Assembly: GCA_002928735.1 (NCBI GenBank)
Contig: PERL01000011.1
Span: 42,696-106,695 of the forward strand
Origin: Hyphomicrobium sp.
Lineage (GTDB): Bacteria > Pseudomonadota > Alphaproteobacteria > Rhizobiales > Hyphomicrobiaceae
Reading direction: 5' to 3'
DNA: 64,000 bases
Of the stretch, positions 58,091 through 64,000 are shown in pieces (the first letter of the stretch is position 1; every line of letters starts with the position of its first letter). The translations under genes were made by a program, and so were the position numbers. The notes under the pieces are model-generated. The model had not been told where the DNA came from, did not search any database, and saw only the letters and a list, made by a program, of their open reading frames with translations.

Positions 58091-58361
58091 CGGTGATGCA
58101 GTTCTCGAAGACGCGGATGTCGCGGCCGACGAGGCGGCAGACGTGGCGCTTGATATTGGGGTTGTCGCGTATCTGGGCGAACGACGCCCGCGACCCATAC
58201 TGGCGAGCGACTTGAGCCAACAGTTTGTCTTGGCAGTAGGGCGTGATGATGTAGCTGCCGGAGACCAATTGCGCGCCATTGCGGCAGGTGATGGCGGCTT
58301 CTGCTTCGAGGGTGGAGCCTGCGACGGTGGCGATTGCGAGAAGAAGTGCGGACGGCTTCAT
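58062..58361 (-). CDS. Small secreted cysteine-containing protein
   Basis: 99 residues with signal peptide (LLLAIATVAGSTLEAEA). The mature part has four cysteines (ITCRNG, TPYCQDK, RHVCRLVG, FENCIT) and ends in TVNPNGRRAY. Pattern suggests two disulphides in the periplasm. Similar small proteins are common in Hyphomicrobiales, with no known function. It overlaps the convergent membrane protein gene. Confidence 0.72.
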   Translation of the reverse strand: MKPSALLLAIATVAGSTLEAEAAITCRNGAQLVSGSYIITPYCQDKLLAQVARQYGSRASFAQIRDNPNIKRHVCRLVGRDIRVFENCITVNPNGRRAY

Positions 58362-58468
58362 ATTTGTCTCCTGCCTGTCTCAATAGCCCCGTGTCCTCAC
58401 GATAGCCCGTCTTGGCGATTGACAGCATCTTAAGTTTCCGTCATCCGCGCACGGACAAGGAGACTGCT

Positions 58469-59440
58469 ATGATCACCGTCTACGATTGCCGGAACGGACA
58501 CCTAGTCCGCCAAGCCGAAGGGTTTGCTCTCGGTGCGGAAAGCGTATGGATTGATCTCGTCAACCCGACCGCAGAGGACGAAGCGCTGATCGAGACCGCG
58601 CTAGGTATCGATGTGCCCACGAAGGACGAGGTGCGCGAGATCGAGGCGTCGAGCCGTTTCTACGAAGAAGACGGCGCAACCTTCATGACGACCTTCATCG
58701 TCCACTTTCCCGACAATACGACCCCATTGACCTCCACTGTGACCTTCGTTCTGAAGGACAATCGCCTCGTGACCGTGCGTTATGTGGAGCCGAAGTCGTT
58801 CCCGTTGTTTGTGGCCCGCGCCGAGAAGGGCGCGGTGGCATGCACATCGGGTGGGGCGCTTATGATCGGGCTCGTCGAAACGCTGATCATGCGCACCGCC
58901 GACGTCATCGAGCGCATTCAGGACGATGTCGATAAGCTCACACACAATGTATTCAATCTGAATACCGCGCGCCGCGACAGTTCACGCCGTCTGGACGTTC
59001 TCCTGAAGCAGACAGGCAAGGAAGGCGATTTGGTCTCCCGCGTTCTAGAAAGCGCCACCTCGCTCGATCGCACGATGCACTTCTTCCGCGATACGGCGCG
59101 CGAGCGCGGGTTCGATCCACGCGTCCTCCAGCGGATCGATGTCGCCCAACGGGATATCATGTCCCTGATGGAGCACACACGCTTTCTGACCAACAGGATC
59201 AGTTTTCTGCTCGACGCCACGCTCGGGATGATCTCAACCGAGCAAAACCAGATCATCAAATTGTTCTCGGTGATGGCGGTCATGCTGATGCCGCCGACGC
59301 TGGTTGCCTCGATCTACGGCATGAATTTCAAGCATATGCCGGAACTCGAATGGCCCCTCGGCTATCCGCTCGCTCTGCTGGCGATGGTTTTGGCAGCCGT
59401 CATTCCCTACGTTTACTTCCGGCGCAAGGGCTGGCTGTAG
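58469..59440 (+). CDS. corA: CorA-family magnesium transporter
   Basis: 323 residues from ATG 58469 (AAGGAG seven bases upstream). Large cytosolic alpha/beta funnel (1-255) with the long stalk helix, then two C-terminal membrane helices (about 262-283 and 296-315) joined by the selectivity loop YGMNFKHMPE carrying the GMN signature. Pentameric Mg2+ channel in the inner membrane, gated by cytosolic Mg2+. Convergent with the ChrA gene (five bases). Confidence 0.95.
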   Translation: MITVYDCRNGHLVRQAEGFALGAESVWIDLVNPTAEDEALIETALGIDVPTKDEVREIEASSRFYEEDGATFMTTFIVHFPDNTTPLTSTVTFVLKDNRLVTVRYVEPKSFPLFVARAEKGAVACTSGGALMIGLVETLIMRTADVIERIQDDVDKLTHNVFNLNTARRDSSRRLDVLLKQTGKEGDLVSRVLESATSLDRTMHFFRDTARERGFDPRVLQRIDVAQRDIMSLMEHTRFLTNRISFLLDATLGMISTEQNQIIKLFSVMAVMLMPPTLVASIYGMNFKHMPELEWPLGYPLALLAMVLAAVIPYVYFRRKGWL

Positions 59441-59444
59441 TTGG

Positions 59445-60749
59445 TTAGATGACGCCCGCACCATGTAACGCGAGTGCGGCTGCCGCCGTCAGCGCGAGCG
59501 TCGTGACGATGCCGCGGTGGAGCGCGAACAGCAACACAGCCGCCAGCAAGGCAAGGCCGGCTGCATCCCACCGCAACGATGACCACACCGGCAAATCGAC
59601 ATCAATCGGTCCGGCGACCGCGCGGCTGTGGGCTGTAAACAACACGTGCTGCGCGAACCAAACGGTGAGGTTCAAGATCACGCCGACGACGGCGGCCGTT
59701 ATGGCCGATAGCGCGGAGCGCAGCGCCGGGATGGCGTTCAACCGTTCGATGTAGGGTGCGCCGGCAAAGATCCACAGAAAGCAGGGCGCGAACGTGGCCC
59801 ACAGCGTCACCAGCGCGCCGAGAAGGCCCATGAGGATGGGATCGCCGCCGCCATGGCGGAAGGCGGCCAGCGTGCCGACGAATTCCGTCACCAAAATGAG
59901 CGGACCCGGCGTCGTCTCGGCAAGGCCCAACGCGTCCAGCATCTCGCCCGGCGTGAGCCAACGGTAAGTCTCGACAATTTCTTGCGCGAGATAAGCAAGC
60001 ACCGCATAGGCGCCCCCAAACGTGACCATCGCCAGCTTCGAATAAAGCCACGCCAGTTCGGTCAGCACATGCCCCGGGCCGAAGTGCGCCGCGATGGCGA
60101 GCAATGGCAAGAACCATATGGCCAGCCAGATGGCGATGGTGCGCAACGTATCACGATGCCTCACCGGGACGAGCGGACCGTCTGCGGCAACGGCGGTTCC
60201 GCCGCGTCCCCGGAGAAAACCGATGATCCCGGCGGCTACGACGATCAGCGGAAACGGGATATTCAAAAAGAAAAGGCCGATGAAGGCCGCAGCCGCGATA
60301 GCCCAGTCGGCTGGCGCGTGCAGCGCTTTGCGGGCGACCCGCAAGAGCGCCTCGATCACGATGGCAAGGACCGCCGCCTTCACACCCAGGAAAAGCACCT
60401 CCGCAATAGGGACCGATCCGAAGTGCGCGTAGGCCAGTGCGAGTACGAGCATCAAGAGCGCGCCGGGCAGCACGAACAACAGACCGGCCGCGAGGCCCCC
60501 CACGACGCCGTGCAGCCGCCAACCCACGTAGGTGGCCAATTGCATGGCCTCGGGCCCCGGTAGCAGCATGCAGAAGTTGAGCCCGGTCAAAAAACGGCGG
60601 TCATCGATCCAGCGCTTCTCATCGACCAGCACGCGGTGCATGAGGGCGATCTGCCCGGCCGGTCCACCGAAGGAGAGGCACCCGATCTTCGCCCAGGTAC
60701 GAACCGCCTCTGCGAACGCTGGGTGGACGGTCGGCGCATCGGCGGTCAT
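59445..60749 (-). CDS. chrA: ChrA-type chromate transporter (long form)
   Basis: 434 residues from ATG 60749 (GGGAGGG eight bases upstream); a much longer frame to 60977 is rejected. Two homologous CHR domains: residues ~15-200 with FGGPAGQIALMHRVLVDEKRWIDDRRFLTGLNFCMLLPGPEAMQLATYVGW and ~225-420 with FGGAYAVLAYLAQEIVE, GETTPGPLILVTEFVG-like motif (AETTPGPLILVTEF). Around ten helices. Exports chromate, though some relatives move sulphate-like anions. A perfect palindrome lies upstream (60854-60869). Confidence 0.93.
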   Translation of the reverse strand: MTADAPTVHPAFAEAVRTWAKIGCLSFGGPAGQIALMHRVLVDEKRWIDDRRFLTGLNFCMLLPGPEAMQLATYVGWRLHGVVGGLAAGLLFVLPGALLMLVLALAYAHFGSVPIAEVLFLGVKAAVLAIVIEALLRVARKALHAPADWAIAAAAFIGLFFLNIPFPLIVVAAGIIGFLRGRGGTAVAADGPLVPVRHRDTLRTIAIWLAIWFLPLLAIAAHFGPGHVLTELAWLYSKLAMVTFGGAYAVLAYLAQEIVETYRWLTPGEMLDALGLAETTPGPLILVTEFVGTLAAFRHGGGDPILMGLLGALVTLWATFAPCFLWIFAGAPYIERLNAIPALRSALSAITAAVVGVILNLTVWFAQHVLFTAHSRAVAGPIDVDLPVWSSLRWDAAGLALLAAVLLFALHRGIVTTLALTAAAALALHGAGVI

Positions 60750-60853
60750 TGGCACGCCCTCCCGTGGCGCGAAGCGTTGCCTTAGACCGCCCGTGCGACG
60801 GTGCAAAGTCAGTTCGCCAAGTGGGGCGCTCGCACTCTCCAATACGCCGCCAG

Positions 60854-60869
60854 CGCAGTGTGCACTGCG
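60854..60869. promoter_or_regulatory. Palindrome upstream of chrA (operator candidate)
   Basis: CGCAGTG, TG, CACTGCG: 7-bp perfect arms, 105 bases before the chrA start. It is nested in a wider inverted repeat, GCACTCTC (60832-60839) with GAGAGTGC (60869-60876). A regulator site for chrA is inferred. Confidence 0.45.
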
Positions 60870-60876
60870 AGAGTGC

Positions 60877-61298
60877 CAAGATTTGGCCTTATTTTCAGAG
60901 GCTTCCAAATCGTGGTTAAAGTCACGAAAGTGCGGCGCGCCGTCGCGTGCCCGATGCGACACACCATTGAATTTCATATGAAAAATGGCCTACTCGCACA
61001 TTTTATTGAATGACGTTCACTTGTCTGGGTTGACCCGTTGGCCCAGCGATGATTGCTTCCGCGCACCGGGCGGGGGCGGCATCAGTTGCACCCGAAACAA
61101 ATTGGACGATCGAGGACGTTCCGGGTCCAGGCTCACGTTTCACTTGAGCTGCCACGTGGATCAATCGCCTGACGCGGACCGGCCGCCCTGACGCGGGGCC
61201 GGACGTAGGAGGGCAGCGCGAGCCCCTCGGGCCGCGAGATCCCCGGCAAAGGCAGCGAAACGCCGAGCGCGGGTCGTCACATGAGATGGAGACTTGAG
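60877..61298. other. Intergenic region chrA - RlpA-like gene
   Basis: About 420 bases with the divergent promoters. The first ~100 bases are AT-richer. A short frame near 61051 (MIASAHRAG... ending VPGPGSRFT) resembles the last strand of a kinase ATPase domain, perhaps a remnant, but is too short to call. Confidence 0.35.
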
Positions 61299-61799
61299 AT
61301 GCGCGTATTGTTTGCAGCTGCGATGGCCATGGTTGCCGTCGGCTTTGCTAACGCTGGAACCGCCAGCGCCGCCTACGAATGCCAGGGCCCGGCTGCGGCC
61401 TGCGCCAAGGCCCACAAGCACGCCAACAAGAAGGCGTCCTACAAGAAAGCCTCCAAGAAGGCTTACGGCTATAAGTCCGCGAAGAAGAAGTCCTACTCGG
61501 TCTCTTCGGGCAGCTCTTACAGCGGCATGGGCTCGTACTACTGGCAGCCCCAGCGTGTCGCTTCCGGCGGCTGGTTCAACCCGAACGCCATGACGGCCGC
61601 CCACAAGACGCTGCCGTTCGGCACCAAGGTCCGCGTGACGAACCGCAACAACGGCCGCTCGGTCGTCGTCACCATCAATGACCGTGGTCCCTACATCAAG
61701 GGCCGCATCATCGACCTGTCGAAAGCAGCTGCCAAGCAGGTCGGCATGACCGCCTCGGGCGTCGCACCGGTCTCGGTGACGGTTCTCGGCCGCGGCTAA
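61299..61799 (+). CDS. RlpA-like secreted double-psi beta-barrel protein
   Basis: 166 residues from ATG 61299 (GGAG eight bases upstream; ATG 61281 rejected). Signal peptide ending SASA, a Lys/Ala/Tyr-rich basic linker (about 30-70, AHKHANKKASYKKASKKAYGYK) and a DPBB domain at the end: MGSYYWQPQRVASGGWFNPNAMTAAHKTLPFGTKVRVTNRNN, VVVTINDRGPYIKGRIIDLSKAAA. The basic linker should bind the cell wall or teichoic-like anions. Distantly paralogous to the protein at 38599-39054. Strong terminator follows. Confidence 0.88.
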   Translation: MRVLFAAAMAMVAVGFANAGTASAAYECQGPAAACAKAHKHANKKASYKKASKKAYGYKSAKKKSYSVSSGSSYSGMGSYYWQPQRVASGGWFNPNAMTAAHKTLPFGTKVRVTNRNNGRSVVVTINDRGPYIKGRIIDLSKAAAKQVGMTASGVAPVSVTVLGRG

Positions 61800-61839
61800 G
61801 CCTCTCGAGGGTTGAGCCCTCAATCATGAGCACACGACG

Positions 61840-61876
61840 GGCGGTAGGAGGCACATAAGCCTCCACCGCCTTTTTT
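61840..61876 (+). terminator. Rho-independent terminator after RlpA-like gene
   Basis: GGCGGT-A-GGAGGC pairs with GCCTCC-ACCGCC (12 pairs, one bulge), loop ACATAA, then six T. Confidence 0.9.
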
Positions 61877-61895
61877 GTTGGGCGCTGCCCCTCCA

Positions 61896-61923
61896 CTGTC
61901 ATCCCGGCGCAGGCCGGGACCCG
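61896..61923 (+). repeat. Palindromic intergenic repeat, copy 1
   Basis: TGTCATCCCGGC...GCCGGGACCC; the first of four related copies within 700 bases. Shorter loop than the others. Confidence 0.75.
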
Positions 61924-62014
61924 CGCGAGCTGCTGATGCATTCTTTCGGATCATTGCCCGAGAGCCCCGCCTCCGCGGCGGTGGTTAGAGCCACCGCTGC
62001 GCGCCCACCCTCCG

Positions 62015-62046
62015 CTGTCATCCCGGGCCTTGTGCCCGGGACCCAT
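62015..62046 (+). repeat. Palindromic intergenic repeat, copy 2
   Basis: TGTCATCCCGGGC, loop, GCCCGGGACCCAT. Identical arms to copy 4; 20 bases before the GIY-YIG start codon. Confidence 0.8.
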
Positions 62047-62065
62047 CGTGCCGCAAATTCCATCC

Positions 62066-62377
62066 ATGAAGACGTACTTCGTCTACATCCTCGCCAGCCG
62101 GCCCCATGGCACGCTCTACATCGGCGTGACCAACTCCATCATCGACCGCGTCGATCAACACCGCGCCGGCATGGGCTCCAAATTCACGGCCCGCTACAAA
62201 GTCCACACGCTCGTTTGGTTCGAACTTCACTCCGACATCACCGCCGCCATCCAACGCGAGAAGTCGCTGAAGGAGTGGCCGCGCGACTGGAAAACCAACC
62301 TCATCGAACGCGACAATCCCCACTGGGTCGACCTCTACCCCACGCTGCCCGGCGTCGCGCCTGTGAAGAAGTTCTAA
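62066..62377 (+). CDS. GIY-YIG endonuclease domain protein (YhbQ/UPF0213-like)
   Basis: 103 residues from ATG 62066. GIY-YIG core: FVYILASRPHGTLYIGVTN (the GIY-YIG pair as VYI...LYIG), SIIDRVDQHR with Arg, KFTARYKVHTLVWFELHSDITAAIQREKSLKEWPRDWK with the catalytic-type Glu. Single-domain members of this type are common in alphaproteobacteria, often between palindromic repeats, and are thought to be nucleases of unknown target. Flanked by three copies of the repeat on its two sides. Confidence 0.88.
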   Translation: MKTYFVYILASRPHGTLYIGVTNSIIDRVDQHRAGMGSKFTARYKVHTLVWFELHSDITAAIQREKSLKEWPRDWKTNLIERDNPHWVDLYPTLPGVAPVKKF

Positions 62378-62440
62378 CGGCCACCCTACCGCCCGCGACA
62401 CCCCACCGCTGTCAATTCACCGCCCGCGCCTCCCCTCAAA

Positions 62441-62472
62441 TGTCATCCCGGGGCTCGTCCCCGGGACCCATT
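62441..62472 (+). repeat. Palindromic intergenic repeat, copy 3
   Basis: TGTCATCCCGGGG, loop CTCGT, CCCCGGGACCCATT; direct orientation, 63 bases after the GIY-YIG stop. Confidence 0.8.
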
Positions 62473-62545
62473 CCTCATCGCGTTGTGGCGATTGCCGTTT
62501 GCAGCACCGGCGCAGCACATACCCACACGCCATCACCCGCTGCTC

Positions 62546-62578
62546 AATGGGTCCCGGGCACAAGGCCCGGGATGACAG
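62546..62578 (-). repeat. Palindromic intergenic repeat, copy 4 (inverted)
   Basis: Reverse complement orientation of copy 2: AATGGGTCCCGGGC, ACAAG, GCCCGGGATGACAG. It ends 33 bases before the DUF4145 stop. Confidence 0.8.
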
Positions 62579-62610
62579 CGGTGGGGTGGTGACGACAGGT
62601 CGCGCTCCGC

Positions 62611-63357
62611 TTAGGGTTCGCCGCCTTCAGGAGCAAGGGGCGCCTTTATACCAGCCTTTTTGGCATTCAGCTTTTCTGCTGCAATAGTCTTTACTGCGGC
62701 GGCTCTGACCTGACGTTTGTGTCGGTCAACATACCAGTCTTCGAAGAGGGTCTCGATCAACTCAATGAGCAGTTCAGCTTCGTGAGGCTCAACCTCGATA
62801 ATCAGATTTACGTCCTTTTCCATGTGTGCGCCAATATCACCAATGGATCGGATGGCCTGAATGGCGTCCCAAGTGTCAGGGGCGACTTGATCTTTGACGA
62901 AGGATAGCTCGGCGCCGAGGTTTCCCCTCCGGTTCATAGGAATTTGCCAAAAGTCCCGCGCGATGCCTTGTAGGCAGCGCCGCGACATTGCCGCAGAAGC
63001 CTTAGGGCTGTCTTTAAGTATGAGGCAGGCCTCCAAATAGTTGCTTCGGATCTCCTCCGGAATGTACTCAGGCTGCGGTTTAGACCTCGATCGCGGCATC
63101 AATTGCCATTCGGCATACTTTTCCCGCAGGGCATAGTGCCCCTCAGTCTTTCCCGTAGGCAGTCCAAAACGGTGAAGAGACGCCGAAATAAATAACCCTT
63201 TGCAATCAGGGCTGGGGCAAGAGATGGATTCTACTCGCAGCTTTGGCGCCAAAAACTTTGAGCGTGAAGCAATGTCGGCCTGCGAAACCCAATGATGATC
63301 GCTTACGATCGTGGTGGCAGTGCCGCAGTACGGACAAGTCCAGTTAAATGGATCCAT
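62611..63357 (-). CDS. DUF4145 domain protein with N-terminal zinc-ribbon
   Basis: 248 residues from ATG 63357 (AAGAGG seven bases upstream). N-terminal CPYCGTA pair with a second pair ~40 residues on (CPSPDCKG) suggests a zinc ribbon; the DUF4145 helical domain covers about 100-225 (ACLILKDSPKASAAMSRRCLQGIARDF, IQAIRSIGDIGAHMEKD). DUF4145 occurs in type I restriction subunits and alone in genomic islands; role unknown. Codon use is AT-richer than in the flanking nrdJ, in line with transfer. Confidence 0.83.
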   Translation of the reverse strand: MDPFNWTCPYCGTATTIVSDHHWVSQADIASRSKFLAPKLRVESISCPSPDCKGLFISASLHRFGLPTGKTEGHYALREKYAEWQLMPRSRSKPQPEYIPEEIRSNYLEACLILKDSPKASAAMSRRCLQGIARDFWQIPMNRRGNLGAELSFVKDQVAPDTWDAIQAIRSIGDIGAHMEKDVNLIIEVEPHEAELLIELIETLFEDWYVDRHKRQVRAAAVKTIAAEKLNAKKAGIKAPLAPEGGEP

Positions 63358-63380
63358 AAAAAACCTCTTACAAGCGCCAA

Positions 63381-63402
63381 GGCCGGGTGTTTCCACCCGG
63401 CC
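63381..63402. terminator. Hairpin between nrdJ and DUF4145 gene
   Basis: GGCCGGGTG, loop TTTC, CACCCGGCC: perfect 9-bp stem 19 bases past the nrdJ stop. No T tract, so termination is likely but not certain. Confidence 0.5.
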
Positions 63403-63420
63403 CCTTCACTCCCCGCCCTT

Positions 63421-64000
63421 TTAGCTGCACCCGCTCGTGCTGCCACACGTCTCACACTTCAAACACGTGCCATTCCGCACCATCGTGAAGTTCTGGCATT
63501 CGGGACATGACACGCCCTCATACCCGCGAACCTTGGCTTCCGAGATCCGCTGTTTGAACAACTCCGCTTTCGTCAGCACCGGCTCGCTGGAAACCGTCGA
63601 GCGGGCGTAGGCAACTTCCGTTTCGCGCTTCATCACCGTGTTGCCGACCGTCGTGGTCTCACCGTAGAGGCCCGTTACCGGCTCCGGTACGTAGGCATCT
63701 GCCACGCCACCCGACGAAGAGGTCGTCGTCGATGTCGTCGTCCGGCTGGCGAGACGCACCACCGGATTGCCGCGCACGAGACCCTTGGACACCATCTTCT
63801 GCACTTCCGGCAGGTTCAGCGCCAATTGCTCGTCCGTCGCGTCGTCCGAAGAGCCAAGCCCCGTCTCGCCGACGATTTCGCGCGGATCGACATGCGCCAG
63901 ATCGTGACGGCCGAGATACGACACGGCCAACTCGCGGAAGATGTAGTCGAGGATCGAGGTGGCGTTCTTGATCGTCTCGTTGCCCTGCACGAGGCCGGCC
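63421..64000 (-). CDS. nrdJ: B12-dependent ribonucleotide reductase, C-terminal part (runs off window)
   Basis: 193 residues of the C-terminus are present; the frame is open to base 64000. NrdJ features: [36 protein letters not shown], a low-complexity Ser/Thr stretch (about 80-95 of the fragment), [15 protein letters not shown], and the final zinc-ribbon CPECQNF...[16 protein letters not shown] with the redox cysteines that re-reduce the active site. Adenosylcobalamin-dependent reduction of ribonucleotides, class II. Upstream catalytic part is outside the window. Confidence 0.95.
   Translation of the reverse strand, partial: AGLVQGNETIKNATSILDYIFRELAVSYLGRHDLAHVDPREIVGETGLGSSDDATDEQLALNLPEVQKMVSKGLVRGNPVVRLASRTTTSTTTSSSGGVADAYVPEPVTGLYGETTTVGNTVMKRETEVAYARSTVSSEPVLTKAELFKQRISEAKVRGYEGVSCPECQNFTMVRNGTCLKCETCGSTSGCS

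Noticed and set aside
60750..60977. Extended ChrA start at 60977
   Set aside because: Extra 76 residues are not membrane-like, contain the palindromic site, and GGGAGGG marks ATG 60749.
1..64000. CRISPR array, rRNA operon, prophage or insertion sequence
   Set aside because: No regularly spaced repeats, no rRNA sequence, and no integrase, transposase or phage structural gene was seen.

Overview
The window is a gene-dense, GC-rich stretch of chromosome from an alphaproteobacterium, most likely of the order Hyphomicrobiales/Rhizobiales. The evidence is CtrA, SciP, DivK and PleD, the NepR-EcfG-PhyR general stress response with HWE-type kinases, a PmtA-type phospholipid methyltransferase, MeaB, a B12-dependent ribonucleotide reductase, and small DUF families typical of the group (DUF1153, DUF1849, DUF3572). 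The genus cannot be fixed from the sequence alone. There is no rRNA, CRISPR array, prophage or insertion sequence; one tRNA is visible.

Region 1 (about 1-20100) is a general stress response island. The regulators nepR-ecfG, phyR and a PAS/HWE hybrid kinase lie at 14158-18165. Upstream lie stress-type genes: PfpI, DUF892, DUF2383, a PRC-barrel protein, two microprotein genes, an AI-2E-type permease, a tandem CsbD protein, DUF1328 and DUF883. A three-gene CHASE3 kinase / receiver / receiver-HisKA_2 phosphorelay sits among them. Six of these transcription units carry a perfect EcfG-type promoter (GGAAC, 16 bases, CGTT), including the nepR operon itself, and three more carry one-mismatch versions. 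The stress sigma factor and much of its probable regulon are therefore packed into about 18 kb.

Region 2 (20200-23200) holds cell-cycle genes: ctrA, a FliJ-like gene, a lipoprotein and sciP, with a CtrA-like box next to sciP and three CcrM (GANTC) sites between ctrA and fliJ. Region 3 (23600-36800) is mostly housekeeping: mnmA (interrupted by an in-frame amber codon that cuts off its conserved C-terminus), pmtA, tRNA-Met, a TetR repressor divergent from a pspA-yiaA-type pair across three palindromic operators, a membrane-anchored J-domain protein, an EamA permease, purA with a strong hairpin in its leader, a photolyase-like protein with apparently swapped domains, GNAT, Nudix, metallophosphoesterase and patatin genes.

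Region 4 (36800-49100) contains an XRE regulator, an RlpA-like protein, RNase R, DUF983, Nudix, rpmG, pleD-divK, DUF3572, a ROK kinase, EipB (DUF1849), RidA and a GDPD. Region 5 (49100-64000) contains envelope and transport genes (M48 protease, DUF2314 protein with a long Ala/Pro linker, DUF900 hydrolase, MeaB, CorA, ChrA, a second RlpA-like protein), then a small patch with four copies of a palindromic repeat around a GIY-YIG gene and a DUF4145 gene, and finally the 3' end of nrdJ running off the window. All functions are inferred from sequence motifs read by eye; no database search was run.
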